Shown: positions 34,600 to 48,244, counted from the stretch's first letter. The stretch is 64,000 nt of DNA from Nectonema munidae (GCA_030549495.1 JAUIRK010000880.1:1-64000), one strand, 5' to 3'. Notes: generated by a model from the sequence alone, not told the origin. A program made the numbers and translations.

Positions 34600-37395
34600 A
34601 TTCGATTATTTATGACAACACATCTTTGTTGTATGTAAACCTTGAGAGTATACCTAGTTCTTCTAATTCTTTCAATATTTTGAGTTTGAATTGTTGTTCT
34701 ATCTCCTCTGAACTGAATGAAATAATGCACTGATTCATTATCTAAATGATATTAAGTATTTTAATATTAATGTATTCGCTATACAAGAAACATGGCTTAG
34801 AAACAAACCGGAACTATCACTATTAAGCAATTATACTTTCGTTCAATCTAATTCTATGTTGACAAATCATTCTGGTGTTGCATTTTTTGTTAATAAATGT
34901 CACGATTTTACTACTTTTGAAAAAATTGAAAGCATTTACTTTGAAAACTTTTCAATATATTTATGTTTTGGTACAGATCATAAACTAGCTGTTCATAATA
35001 TCTATTGTCCTCCTTCAATAGAGTCGAATCTTGAATTTTTTATTGAAGAATTTTCATACTTTATTTAGAAATTAGATAAATCTCATGTTAATATTATTGT
35101 TGGGGACTTTAATATTAATCTTCTTAATGCTGATAAAAGCTATAAGGTTAGAAAATTTCTTAATTTGATGTCTGCCAATTTCTTTAAACCAACTATTACA
35201 AAAGTAACTCGATTTTCTTCAAAAAGCCTAATTGATAACTGTTTTCTTCCCATTGATTATACAATTTCAATTCCTGTATCCTCGAAACTTCAATTTCTGA
35301 CCACTACCCATTAATCCTATCATTAGATAATGTCAAAAGAAGTAAACAAACTCATATCAAATTCTTTGATCATTTTTATTTGTTGAATGTGCTAAAGATT
35401 TCAATTGGAGCAAGTATTTGAGCTCATCATTTGATTGTCCACATACCTTCGCTAGGCTTCTTTATTATAAAATAATTGAACTTATGAACAGTAACACATA
35501 TACTAAAACAAATTATCATAATTCTAAATACAAAACCAAGCGGAAAAGTTAGATAAGTTTTGAAGCAATAAATTTGATAAAAGTAAGAGATACTATTTTT
35601 AGAAAATTAAAAAAGCATCCTTTTAACATTACTCTAAAACAAAACTTTCTACTCTATAGAAATAAAATGAAAAAAGTCATTAAAGAATTGAAGCAAAAAT
35701 ACTATTTGTTTATATTTAATGATACGCAATCTCAAACAGAAACTTGGAAGATGCTTAACAAATTGATGAAACCGAAAATAATCAAAACTATACAAATTTT
35801 GCAAAATGATAAACTGGTCACTGATAAAAAATCCATAGCTGATGAATTCAACAATGTATTTACTAAATCAGGTATAGTCAACACTGATGAAAATTTGAAA
35901 CTGTATAAAACTTTTTTAAAAAAAGCAAGTTCTACTTTTAGTTTCAATAAAGTAACTCAAGAAGATGTTATGATAGCCTTAAGTAATATCAAATCAAAAT
36001 CAACAAAAGACATATATGGACTTTCAATTTAAAATGTTATACTGATTTTTGAAGTAATTAAAAAATATTTAGTTATATTGTTCAATTCCTGTATTGAACA
36101 CCAAATATTCCCTGATTTTTTTAAGCTTTCAAAGGTTTTACCAATTTACAAAAAAGGTCAAAAATCTATTTGTGAAAATTATAGACCCATCAGTATAATA
36201 ACATCTCTGTCGAAAATCTTCGAAAGGTTACTTTATGATCAGATATTTTCCTTCATATATCAGAATGACATTTTATATAGTTGTCAATTTGCATTTAGAC
36301 CCAATTATTCGTCAACATATCTCCATTCATATTTTTTAAACGAAGTTTCTACTCTACTAGATAGATCCTCACAGGCAATGAATCTCTTATCTTCTTACCT
36401 AACTTTACGTCGTCAGCGGATCGAAGTGGAGGGAGTTTTCTCGAACGAGAGCATTATTTTTAATGGCGTACCTCAAGGTGGTATACTTGCCCCATTACTG
36501 TTTTCCCTGTTCATAAATGATCTTCCTATGAAAAAACTAAGTTTTTAATGTTTGCAGATGACATCACTGCTATAGTTCCTCTATCCGAACTGAGCCCATC
36601 ATGTTGCTATATTGACCAAGTTATTAATCCAGTTTTAGATTGGTGTAGAGCAAATTTTCTCTAAGTAAATGGTAATAAAACAAGAGCTATGTTTTTTTCA
36701 AATATGAAAAAAAGAATTGAATGTAAAAATAAAATTGAAATTGTTGAGGAATATAATCTACTAGGCTTGAGAATAAATCGTTATTTGAATTGGAAAACTC
36801 ATATAAGTTTTTTGGAAACTAAGCTATGCTCTATAAACGGCATTATGAAAAAGTATAAAAATGAGTTGCCTACACATTCGAAGCTGGTAATATATAAAAT
36901 TTGTTTTTACCGCACTGTTACTACAGTATTATAAATTGGGGATACAGTGACATTACCAAACTGTTTCAACTTCAGAAAAAGTCAATAAGGTTAGTATTTA
37001 ATCAGCCCTCATTAAGTCATACAACTCTCTTTTTCATGCAAAACAATTTATTGAAATTAAAAGATATATACTATAAGCAAATCTCTAATTTTACATACAA
37101 GCTCTTTTTGAATACTTTGCCTACAATATTCAGTCCATGGATTGCAATCAATAGTGGATCTAAGAATTATTGTCTTAGAAATTATAGTAGTTTACCAATA
37201 ATAAGGACTAAGCTTGTCTCTACGAAAAATTCCTTAAGACATAGAATAATAAAACACTGGAATAAATTTCTTTTGAAATTCGGAATAGAAAAGCTTTTGA
37301 GATATTTCAAGAATACACTACAAATGTTTTTGTTAAATAAATATGATCAGACCTTTACAAATAAAAAATGTTTTGTTTGTAAACTGCAAATGTAA
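34600..37395 (+). pseudogene. ORF2 (endonuclease-RT) of non-LTR element 3, internal deletion
   Basis: Endonuclease blocks: NHSGVAFFVNK (34865), HNIYCPPSIESN (34996) and VGDFNINLL (35100). RT: 35574-36032 (VMIALSNIKSKSTKDIYGLS), 36078-36548 (YRPISIITSLSKIFERLL, GVPQGGILAPLLFSLF), then FADDITAIVP (~36553). Compared with element 1, about 33 residues are missing between the QFAFRPNYSS block and LLSSYL. That removes the first catalytic Asp block (the counterpart of FIDFSRAFDNVSH). The C-terminal part 36901-37395 is open and ends in CFVCK. Confidence 0.7.
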
Positions 37396-37819
37396 ACTTA
37401 TCATGTTTTAATGTTCTTTCGCATCTCTTTATTATACATATATATATATATTCAGTTTTATAAAACAAACACTTTTTTTATTATTTTTGATATTATACAA
37501 TATCCTTGCCAACCAAAGATGTTCCAACAAGCCTTTTTTTCATTTTATTCTCAACCGCCTATTACCAAAAAGATTGCTCATGGAAGTGATTACACAACGG
37601 CTGACGCTTTCAAATCGTCCATGATGTCTCTCCAATCCTTAAGAAAGAAAAAAATATATATATATTTATCATTTTGAACATAAGACATCTTTTTTTTTCT
37701 ATATCCATAGCAGAAAATAATTTGCATGTTCACGTATCATCTCGTTATATATATATATTTTTTTTTCCTGTCCATTATTTTACGATATAATAAATTTCTT
37801 CTTCTTCTTCTTCTATTAG

Positions 37820-38580
37820 TTATACATTAAATCCAATTTTTACTTTTTTTTGAGCCATTGATTAATTACAATTTTAAACAAACTAAAACAAAAATTCTAT
37901 TTATTTTATGTAAATTTAGCAACGGATTTTATTAGGTGTATTTATTGTTGCCTGTAATCAAGAGTTAAATTATAGATGATTTTGGTTTCAAATCCAAACA
38001 TTTTAAATTAACTGCTAAAATATTATGTTTACCGTTTAAACATAAAATAAAATAAAGATATTATATAAAAAAAATTCTCCCTCTCATATATTCCTTTTTA
38101 TGGTTAAATTTAGATTGCTCATTCGTTTAAAGCCATAAATAATTTTATGTTAATTGACATTATGATTTATTTTTTATTCATTTCTTATGGAGAAAATAAT
38201 TATAAATAATATTTATTATATTGTGGGATTAAATCAATAATAATAATTGTTATAAAGTTTTATGTAAACTTTTTATTTGAGATCAATTTTTAAATTCCTT
38301 ACACATATCCTTAAAAAATATAAAAATTATTATTTACTAATTTAAAAAAGATATATAATTTAATAATTTCTCGTAATTAAATATTTTTTTTGTCTATCTC
38401 TGATCTAAATATCGAATGACTTTTCTTTTAAAAATTATTATATTACGTAATTTTATATTATTAATTCTGACTATTACTTACAAACTCTATTAATGCTTTA
38501 AAATATGATTTATAATTTAAATTTTATATTTAGCTATTTATAAATAAGGCTAGTTTGGTAATAATATTATATATATAGTT
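37820..38580. other. No gene seen
   Basis: Very AT-rich (long TAATTT-type runs) between element 3 and the 613-bp tandem repeat. Confidence 0.5.
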
Positions 38581-38583
38581 CAT

Positions 38584-39960
38584 GGGCGCACATCCTCAAA
38601 ATTATTGTGAGGGGGGGGGGGGGCTAATTTTTTTTTGCAATTTTCAAAAGTACTGTTCGGGAAATACCTTTAAAATAGAGGTTATTCAGCGCATAACTAA
38701 ATTTATAAGACTACTTTATATTTTATTTACAAAATTGGTGAAATTTAAATACTATACTTCCAGCCAAAATATTTAATGAAATTTGCACATCGCATATAGA
38801 CTAGTTTAAAAAAGTTCAAAATTGTTGAGGGGGGGGGGGGCTAATAGGCTTTTCATTAGAAAATAAACTAGTCTATCAAGCACACTATAGGAATTGAAAG
38901 GATATTTGATTGATAAAGAAAATAACTGAAAACAATTAGCTAAAGGTTAGAGAGTTTTATATAAGTGAATGTAATCTGAAGGAAAAGAGTCTACTAGACA
39001 CCCTGCGATGTTTATATGAAATAAATTTGAATAATTCAGGGGCGCACATCCTTGAAATTATTGGAGGGGGCGGACTTTGAAGCGTCTTCCAAAAAAGACA
39101 ATAAATTTTTCTGAATTACTCCTTTCTTGCCTATTCTATTTCATTCTTAATTAAGCCCAATGACGACTTATATATAGCTCTTCCTTTCTCACTTCAAATA
39201 GATGCGCACCATCTTCAAATTATGTGTAGAAAGGGGGTAAAAATATCAATTAAAAAAATTGGAAATTTTATTGAATGAAAAAAATCATTCATTAATTTTC
39301 AGTTGTTACTTATAAGACTACTTTATATTTTTTTTACAAAATTGGGGAAATTTAAATACTATACTTCTAGCGAAAATATTTTAATTAAATTTTCATATCG
39401 CATATACACTAGTTTAAAACATTCAAAATTGTTGGTGGGGGGGGGGGGGGCTAATAGGCTTTTCATTAAAAAATGAAGTAGTCTATCAGGCACACTATAG
39501 GAATTGATGAAAGGATATTTGATTGATAGAGAAAACGACTGAAAACAAATAACTAAAGGTTGGAGAGTTTTATATAAGTAAATGTAATCTGAAGGAAAAG
39601 AGTCTACTAGACACCCTGCGATGTTTATATGAAAAAAATGTGATTAATTCAGGGGCGCACATCCTTGAAATTATTGGATGGGCGGACTTTCAAGCGTCTT
39701 CCAAAAAAGACAACAAATTTTTCTGAATTCTTACTCCTTGTCTATTCTATTTCATTCATAATTAAGCTCAATAAGGACTTATATATAGCTCCTCCTTTCT
39801 CACTTCAAATAGATGCGCACCATCTCCAAATTATGTGTAGAAAGGGTGTAAAGATATCAATTAATAAAAAAATTGGAAATTTTATTGAATTAAAAAAAGC
39901 ATTCATTAATTTTTTGTTGTTACATTTCTTCTTCCTAAAAAATAAAAAATTGTTTTATTG
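38584..39960. repeat. Tandem repeat, ~613-bp unit with poly-G runs
   Basis: GGGCGCACATCCTTGAAATT starts near 39040 and 39653 (613 bp apart); a shorter first unit starts at 38584. GGCTAATAGGCTTTTCATTA recurs at ~38839 and 39449. Poly-G runs of 12-14 lie at 38611-38623, 38829-38840 and 39437-39450. The GGGGCGCACATCC starts resemble DNA-transposon ends, so the array may have grown from one. Confidence 0.8.
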
Positions 39961-40398
39961 AGTTTTAGGAAAAATAAATAAAAAAAACACATCCAAATTA
40001 GATTACTTTTCTGAGGTAATTTCTATCAAAAATTTAAAACAGAACTAAAGTTAGAAAACTTGGTATTAGAAGTTTTTCATTCTTTTTAGTGTATAAGAAT
40101 AAGTCTAATTTAGTTACTCTCAAAAAATGGTATAAAATAAAGATAAAATTGTGGAAACAAAATTAAAACAAAAAATTAAGATCGCATTATTTCATTTTTC
40201 TCAGCATCATTTAAAAATAGTTTAAAAGCTAAATTGGTGCAAGCTACAAAAAGTAACATTTTGCAATGATTTGCCTTTTATAATAAATTTTACAGAGAAA
40301 AGAGTCTATAAGAAAAAATTATAGATTTCAAGAAAAACTAAAAAATTTTACAGCATAACTTAAGTTTTTTGAAAACTAATTTGACGTATCCCCTACAA
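39961..40398. other. No gene seen
   Basis: AT-rich spacer. Confidence 0.4.
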
Positions 40399-40960
40399 CA
40401 GGGCTACTCAACTATTATAAGCAAAGGTCCAGTTCGACAAGTTTCAATGTATGCATAGGTCCAAAAATTTTTGTTACATGAAATAAAGAAAATAAAACAA
40501 CCATCTCAGAAAAGAATGCTAAAGCATATGATTCTTATTAATTTCATCTTCACTGTTTATATTATTTATACTATTTTAGAAAACGTGGATATAATAAAAA
40601 TATTGAATTTTGTAGCCAAAACTCTTTTTTTAATTTTCTCCAAATTGCAGCTTTGATTTTCTTATATTTAGCAATACTAGTTATGAACATAAATGGACTA
40701 AGTAAAAACAAGACTAGGATTTACGATTGAAGACTTTACAAATAAAAATCAACACTACAGCAAGACTTTAGTGAGAAAAATGACAAAGATAAAGATAAGA
40801 TAAAGCTTAGTTCAGGAAAATAACATTTGCAATAGAAATAAATTATATTGTACTTTGTGTTAACTCTTAATAATAATAAAATTATAATTTCATTAACAAA
40901 TCAATGTTCATTTTAATAATAAATAATGATAGAAATTCTTAATAATAATGTTCGTTTTAA
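40399..40960. mobile_element. Non-autonomous hAT-type element, left part
   Basis: It starts CAGGGCTACTCAACTATTAT, a hAT-like terminal repeat. Its interior (40490-40514 and 40872-40954) is shared with 51219-51322, and that second copy keeps the matching right end (reverse complement CAGAGGTACTCAATTGGCGG). The right end is lost here. Confidence 0.55.
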
Positions 40961-41822
40961 TAATTGTTATTTTCATGTGAGCGATGTTGGTTCTTTTCTT
41001 GATTTTGAATTAAAAAAAAAGAATATATTTTATAATGATGGAGAATAAAATGTACAAAAAAGGGTTTTTATTTGGAACATAATTTTTTAGGGCAAAATGT
41101 TAATCACTTGCATAATTTTGCATTAAAAAATTCACCATTGACCAAATGGAACAGCCTACAATGAATTTCATATTTTATAATGTAGCTTCTTTTTTCTTTT
41201 CTTGTAAATCTTGCGCGTGTTTTAAGTTGCTTTGCATGCTAAACCTATCATTAAACCAGTGTACTACATTAAACCTTCATCAACATTCGCCATTTTATGA
41301 ATTAGGACAAGAACCAAAAAATATATTAATGATAAATGACAATTAATTATTATCACTTAATAGCAGTGTACGGAGTTTGTGTTTTCAAAGGGATGTGACT
41401 CGGAGTCGGTATGTGGAATACTTGCCGACGCGTCTGATATTTGCAAGTACTAGGTGTCTGAGTCGGATATTCCGCAAACATGCTAATTAGAATTAGTCTG
41501 AATTCAAATGACCATATGAGATCTGTTCTCTCGAATTTCTTTCTGCATGTATAGAGAATTTTGTTCTTTTTGAAAATTTCGTAATTTTTTATACCCTTTA
41601 TGCATCTATGGATATTTTATATCTTTAATTGATTAAAAAAATTAATTTATATTTATTCTAATTAAAGATCCTAGTAGGAGCAAAATTGTTCCAAAACATT
41701 AATTATAAGGGCAATCTACAAAAATACTCTTTTACTTTAAATCGACAGTCGGTAATGTTTCGGTTTTGTTCTACTATCCTTGGTCTTAATAAAGTGAACC
41801 TAAATTATTTTTTACATTTTAG

Positions 41823-41993
41823 TCGTTGTTGTCAACCATTTCAAAGTTTCCTCCCAAAACATCACATCTCCCCCAGAAACTTCTTCGGTATCTCCCTCTA
41901 CACACTCTACATCCACCAATGCAACTTCTGAAACAGATTCCACGAGCACTTTGTCCACCACCGCAAGCACCTCAGCTAAACCAACTAACCAAA
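41823..41993 (+). CDS. CD164: CD164/endolyn-like sialomucin, internal mucin exon
   Basis: The exon lies between acceptor TTACATTTTAG and donor AAA/GTACTC. In the frame that matches the next exon it reads as a Ser/Thr/Pro-rich mucin stretch: SSQNITSPPETSSVSPSTHS, then NATSETDSTSTLSTTASTSA. It has two N-glycosylation sequons (NIT, NAT) near the start. It ends in phase 1 (NQ/T) and joins in frame to 48245-48492. Upstream exons (signal peptide and Cys-rich part) were not found and may lie outside the window. The family assignment rests on the next exon. The longer open frame overlapping it at 41826-42140 is a different phase and is not favoured. Confidence 0.6.
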
Positions 41994-44900
41994 GTACTCT
42001 CTCTTCCTTTCCATCAATTCTTACCTTTGCTTTGCTTTGCTTTGAACTGCGTTTACCAAAATATCATCTGCTCACATTTTAAGTTTAATATCTTTTTACG
42101 AGTCTCGATATTGAGCATTATGCGCTGCAGTTCTTCATAACCTTTTTTTCCTCGACCCAAAAATTTCCCCAATTTAAAAGGGTGAGCCTTGTTATATATA
42201 TTTTTTATGTTTTTCAGTTTCTTAATTTTTTTGTGGGGTGTTTTCATTGAGAAGGCGCAATTTGACTTATTATTATTAGACAGAAAAAATTAACCAAAAA
42301 GTGTTTTTAAAAAGCGTATATCTCATGAAAAAAAAATTGATTTTGATTCACAAGAAACCAACAATCCTTACAATTTATACTATAAATAAAGGATACTAAT
42401 TTTTGAACACTACAAAAACCGGACAGGGGAAATGAATTAGGTTCAGAAACAAATTGACAAGAATCAATTTTTAAAAAATTTTCGATATTTAACCTAAAAT
42501 ATTTAGTTGTTTTTTTTACTTGTTGAGCACTATATCCAAATTACAGTGATTTATAATTTTTTATTTGAAAGATTTTTAATGTTTTAAAAAATTCCAATTT
42601 AAAAAACTTGAAACTCTGTTAATTAATTTCTCGAAATTGTTGTGTTTCCCACCCTGTTAATATTTCAACGAAAACGCATGGATAATCGAGGTGAGCGGGT
42701 GCAGCTGTTAGAGACTCACTTGGCTTTTAGTATTGTTTAACGCGGCCTGTTTCAGAGTGACTATAAAATTAAATTGTAAGTACCTACGAAATTTCATTAA
42801 ATTTTATTTTATTCTTGAAAAAATTAACATTTTGTATTTAGTAGTTTCTCTGTCCATCTGTTAACCGAAATACAACCCAAATATAGAGAAATTAGTTTAA
42901 ATATTGTTAACCCAAATCGTCTGCGTTTATGCCTTTTAATACAAATCTTCTGCTTTACATTAGATATCTTCTGATTATACTGAACGTAAACGGGTTAAAG
43001 TGTATTTTTTAAAATTGTGATCATTGCAATCTACCTAAATTTGAATAAATGTTTACCTTTGAATTAATTGAATAAAACCACGTGCCTTTTTTCAATATAC
43101 TAAAATTAAATAACTCTCACTGACACCTGGTGCCGTGTTGGAAAGTTGGAGGAAAAATATCTTTACTTACGAAAAGCCTATTCCGATTTCAAATACTTAA
43201 AAAACTGGATAAATTCAAATCTTCGCTACCGACTTCAACTAAAAATAGTTGAAATAGTTCTTAGTATAAAGTTAATGTTTGAAGTTCATTTTTAGTAAAA
43301 GCTCTAATTCCTTTTTTTTCAATTATAAATAAATTTCAAGTTAGGAAAAATAATCTATTATAATTTAATACAAAAAAACATGAAAACTCATTTGTATGCT
43401 TTACATCTAATGGCAAAAATGTTTCGAATTTTAAATTTAAGTTTCAAATGTTTAAATATATTATTTGAAATTAGAAAAACAAGTGTGAAAAAAATTTTCC
43501 CCCCATTTCTGCGACACTCTAGGCATCCTTGATATCTTTCTTCATTTTGTTATAGCTCTTGAATGGTAACCTTGTTTTTGAAAACAAACCTATTGAATTT
43601 CTTTCATTACAGATATCAAAATGACTTTTTTGAAGATTATTTTGCATGAAATAAATCTAAGATAATAAGCAACAATTTTTAACATTTATCTAAATTTTAC
43701 CCAAGAAATGAAGAATTGACATGACTAAGTTCCGAAAAGGGTGTCTGTGAAAGTTTAAACGCAAACAAGAAAATTACCAGAAAAACTTTCTTTAGCATTT
43801 GTTTCAAAAATCACTTTTAAAAAATTCTATCTTTGAAGAATTTGCGTACATATCATCGTCACTCCTTATAAGAGTTTAGTGAAAAAAAGAACAAGAATAT
43901 GCCGACAGAAGTCGAGCGGACCCCCCCCCCCCTCCCAATATCCAGAGGATTTAGCAATTTGCTATAAAGTTTCGTAAAATGAAGAAATTGTCTGTGCCAT
44001 TAAAACTAAAGATGATGAGGATGATGATGAATGTGATTTAATTCAACGCAAACACTTTTTTCTTTCATTTAATTTGCAAAGCCACCCTTGCTAAGAGATA
44101 GATGGCATTATTTATTCTTTACTTCAGCCATTCTTTTTCAATTACCAAATCAATGAAACACGTTTGCATATTTTATTAAGCTTGTCTCGTGTACCCACCC
44201 ACCCATACCTACGTACGATTTTCTGCCATTTCATGAAACTACATGTCGATTTTATCTCGCATCTACGATCTCATTCCTTTTGGCTTCATAAGCCAGGATT
44301 TGCCTCAGCCCTCGCATGGGGTGGGTGGGTGGCAAATGTAAAAAAGAATGCATAGATAGAATACGCCTCCATTGTTATGAATGATAGGGATGAATTTTGA
44401 ATGTTGTCATTAACAACTTTCCTCATCGTAGTAAAACACAGAAAATGCGGATGCAATTGTATAATCCTAAATCTGACAAGCATTCTTGGTATATAAAATT
44501 TTTGTAATGATAAAGTATCAACTGAACGCAGGCGCTGTACAAAGCAGTTTCCAACCTTTTGGGGCGCGTGACAGAAAAACTCAAGGGACGCGGATATGGA
44601 GTGACCCTTATTTAGTCGAAGTCGGGCTGGTATGTTATTGTATATTTTGTGAACATTTTGAATTTCAACAAACTTCTTACCAGGACTACAGATACGGCCC
44701 TCAAGATAGTTTCATCCGCTTCATTGAATGATTTTCTTTGTTGCATAATGAGATTTAAGGTCAATTTATTATCTTTAGAATATTGATTTTCTTTGTATTA
44801 TTTTTAGTCAAACAAATCCGTTTAAGAAACCGTTTCTTGATCTTTTTTCTTCCAACATTGATGATATTCTTGAAGAGCTACGCGTAGAAGTAATAAAAAA

Positions 44901-45680
44901 TGTAATATATAAAGCTTTCAAAAATAGATGGACAAAAACTTAATCAATAACTTGGGAATAAATACCCTAAATTCAAATTTTAACTTCAAAATATTCTCTG
45001 TTAAACATTGCTTGATCATCAATATTTTGGTTTCTTGTATTTTTTCTGTCAAAATCGGACCTTAATCCAATTTCAGATTGGCACCCCTGATTTGGGTATA
45101 TTATGTACTCATCAAACATTTCTACATAAAATTTTCTCCGTGATGCTGTACACTTCAACGAAAAATGAGAGCTCTATGTATTTTCAAAGCAAGAAACCTA
45201 CTCTTCCCCTCTATAAAGTTGTTGTGCATCGGGTAATATAAACATCCATAGTTTCTCTTGACACTTTCATCTGAGATTGAGCAAAATCATCCAATCAACG
45301 TTTTTCATGGTAGAGTTTATATCGATTGACCTTTTTGTTTCAAGACCCTATCTCTCTCTCTCTCTCATTGTTGTTGTTGTTGTTCTTTGTGTTATTATTA
45401 GAGCTTCAACACAATAATATCCCAATTTTCATGCATAATTAATCTCGCAAATTTATATATATGATCCATTTCTCATTCGATATATTCATTTTATTATTAA
45501 TTTTATGCTTTTTTCCATAAATATAGCGAAGATTGCATTCCTTTATTTCTTTATAAATTTGCCATCTTCAGTACAATGCTTATTATGCACTTAAACAAAT
45601 GTTTGAAAAGGCGCTGCTCAGCACTCTACACGGATTATCTCCCACTCGGACACATATCCGAGTCTCTATTTTTGTGTTTA

Positions 45681-45710
45681 TTGAAGCGCTGGGGTCAATT
45701 TACCCCTGCA
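45681..45710 (+). repeat. piggyBac-like terminal repeat, solo
   Basis: AGCGCTGGGGTCAATTTACC resembles the piece at 23424 (CGCTGG then GGGG..CC palindrome). GGGGTCAATTTACCCC is nearly palindromic. The expected TTAA is TTGA here. Weak. Confidence 0.25.
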
Positions 45711-47548
45711 CCCTGTCAAAAAAGGTTTAACGTGTTAGTTGTGTTGAAATTATGAAAGTGTTTTCGCAAACCAACTTAACTTAGGAATCAAAAAAGACGT
45801 TTTCGTATTGATAATAATAATAATATTCTGGCGTATATGAATTTATGGGGCAAAAAAATTTCGATGAAATTTAATTTCACATAATCGATGTCTGATTAAA
45901 ACTTTAAAAATCCTACTTCTTTCAGGTATTTTTTCCAAAATTTATCCTCAGCTTCCTTTTTCAATGAGTTTTTTATATATATGCCTGAAGCAAAGGATTT
46001 TTATTATGAAAGGGTAAAATCAGTAGGTGCCATTTTAACAAGATTAAACTTTTTACAAGATAAGCTTCTTCTTGAACGAATTTTCATATGACTTAAAACA
46101 CGATTTTTTTCGTGGAACACAGTCGACTCATTATGCCCGAAGTGATTGGAGAAATCTGGATACGCTACTGATGTATAGTAATATAAAATCATAAAACTAT
46201 AAACATTTCCCCAGCTAAGTCAAAAACAAGAGCAAAGTTGATAGCCGAAAAAATGGAATCAATATGATGAAAATGGGTTCCTGCGCTTTCATCACATTTA
46301 AAGTTCATAAAATGATTTGATGATAGTATACTGAATAAAGAAATACATGAGCACGGACATGATGCTATAGCCAGAGTACACCATTTAATTTACCAATTAA
46401 AAAAACCCAAATATTGGCGATGGGTTAGAAATCAACCCTACTTTGCAATTTTTAATAAATAGAAAATGCCTTTTCCATTTTTAATTTTTATTCGCATAAA
46501 TATATTTAATTTACTTTTCAAATAATCGTGCCCTTATCGTTTCCATTGTCACGCTTTTTTAATTTTTGGAGAAAGACGCTTTAGTGCTGTACTGGTCAAT
46601 GCCCACCCTAAAAATCGTAATCGATGCGACATGATTAAATCTACTTAATTTTAATTTTTTTATTTAAAAATAATGAAATTAGTAGAAAATTTATTCTTTT
46701 TCTTTACTTTTCTTCCTGGCAGTATTGGGGAGATTTAGAAATGAACACATATTTCATTCGGTGAAATCGAAAAAAATTCATCCAATAAATAATTTCTTTT
46801 TTGCTCAAAACTTTTACAGATCATAGTTGTATCAGAGATTAACTTCTTAAAGCTTCGATAAAAAGTAGGCAATTTTTTCAAGTTTAGCATGAATTTAGAA
46901 AAATAAGATATTTTGCTTTTATTCCTTGGATATAGAGGTATTCCGAAATGAAAAATCCGGGTTAACACTGGAAGAGCACAATGTCTCGAAAACAATCACA
47001 AAAATTTTTATTTTAAAAAGTATTTTTTTGATATAAACACAGCAGAACGCCGTTACATCGAACGCCACCATAACGAATTGTTTGTTTGTCATAACGAAAA
47101 TCTTGATATTCCCGCTTCCATGATATATTAATTCGATTCAAATAACATCTATTTCCTGATAATAAATTTAATTAAAAGAAGAGATTAAAAGATATCTCGT
47201 TATAATGAGAATTAGAGCAAGTCTTCTAAAAGCAAATTAGTTGCAATTTGAAAACCGACTTTTTGGTACGTCTAAACTGAATTTTATTTTGCTCTCTCTC
47301 TCTCTCTGCTTAACTAATTTGGTGATGCATTCATTCCATTTTATTCAGCTTAGGATGATGAATGATTTACATTTAGTGACCAATTTCTGCAATTCACAAC
47401 TGCCGTATTTTCAATAGGTATTGTAAACAAATGAAGAGGGATATCATAAATGATACTGCCATGTTATATCTAATTTTGTTTCCTTCATTTCTATAAAACA
47501 TTTGCTACTGATTGACTGTTTTTTTGTATTGAATATTTTTGTTTTATG

Positions 47549-47806
47549 CAGTGGCGTACCAGGAACGACAGGGTCGGTCCGCCCCGTGCGCAAAATTTAT
47601 TTGTATTAATTTTAAAATCAAAAAAATTTAATTGAGATATTTTAGACTCACATAGTAATGTAATAATTGTTTACCACACTTTTTATTCCAATTCGCCATA
47701 CCTATAGAGTTGGAGTTAACTAACCTAACCCTGTATTATTATCACGTTTTGAAGGGCGGCAAGTTTAACATTCGCTCTGTCGTCATTAAAGATTGGCACG
47801 CCACTG
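47549..47806. mobile_element. hAT MITE, 258 bp, with target duplication
   Basis: Terminal repeats CAGTGGCGTACC (left) and the reverse complement CAGTGGCGTGCC (right). Flanked by GTTTTATG (47541-47548) and GTTTAATG (47807-47814), an 8-bp duplication with one mismatch, as expected for hAT. No coding capacity. Confidence 0.75.
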
Positions 47807-48244
47807 GTTTAATGATACGGTTTCATTTACAATAGATAGAACAATACTCATTATAATACAGATATAACACATATATACAGATACTGCAGGTAAAAATTAT
47901 TTCTAGTAATAGAAAAAAACGTTTTTTGATTTTAAAAACGCAATTTTTTTTACATATTTTGAAATCTAAAAACATCAAATTTGTTATGTTCTTAACACAT
48001 TATTGAAATTATTGGGTGAAACTTTCTTTAATTTCTTTATATACTCTGAAAATTTTCTATAAACTTTTTAAGCAAAATTATCAACTCTAGGGTTGACCAT
48101 ATATAGTATATGTCATTAGCATCAATAAATGAAAATGGCCGGCTTTAAATGTATAAAATTTCGTTGAAAGAAAAGCATAGCCTTGAAAATGATGGTCCTC
48201 AAGAAATTTAAATATACGTAATACACTTTTTATTGATGAAATAG

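Larger units (their letters stand above)
33484..37815 (+). mobile_element. Non-LTR retrotransposon 3
   Basis: Full-length in layout (ORF1, endonuclease, RT, 3' UTR) but broken. It ends with AATAAA at 37789-37794 and a TTC-repeat tail at 37796-37814. Its C-terminal Cys cluster (KKCFVCK) matches KKCFSCH of element 1, so the two are one family. Confidence 0.8.
41994..48244 (+). other. 6.25-kb intron of the CD164-like gene
   Basis: GT...AG intron holding low-complexity DNA, a piggyBac-like end (45681-45710) and a hAT MITE (47549-47806). Open frames here are short, have no recognisable motif and lie in AT-rich DNA; I see no gene on either strand. A hAT-like start (CAGTTTCCAACCTTTTGGGG) occurs near 44555 without a partner. 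Confidence 0.5.

Noticed and set aside
41390-41480. GACTCGGAGTCGG and GAGTCGGATATTCC repeats
   Set aside because: Short, imperfect repeats with no clear unit or borders.
41686-42140. ORFs 41686-41931 and 41826-42140 over the CD164 mucin exon
   Set aside because: Their phase does not fit the downstream exon; only the third frame gives a mucin sequence with matching phase.
44164-44355. CCCACCCACCC and GGGTGGGTGGG stretches about 115 bp apart, a possible hairpin
   Set aside because: Low-complexity stems with a long loop; nothing else supports a structured RNA or transposon.
44551-44620. CAGTTTCCAACCTTTTGGGG, a hAT-like start
   Set aside because: No partner end or target duplication seen.
47040-47260. 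CAGCAGAACGCCGTTACATCG, resembling a pogo-type terminal repeat
   Set aside because: No matching inverted end was found nearby.
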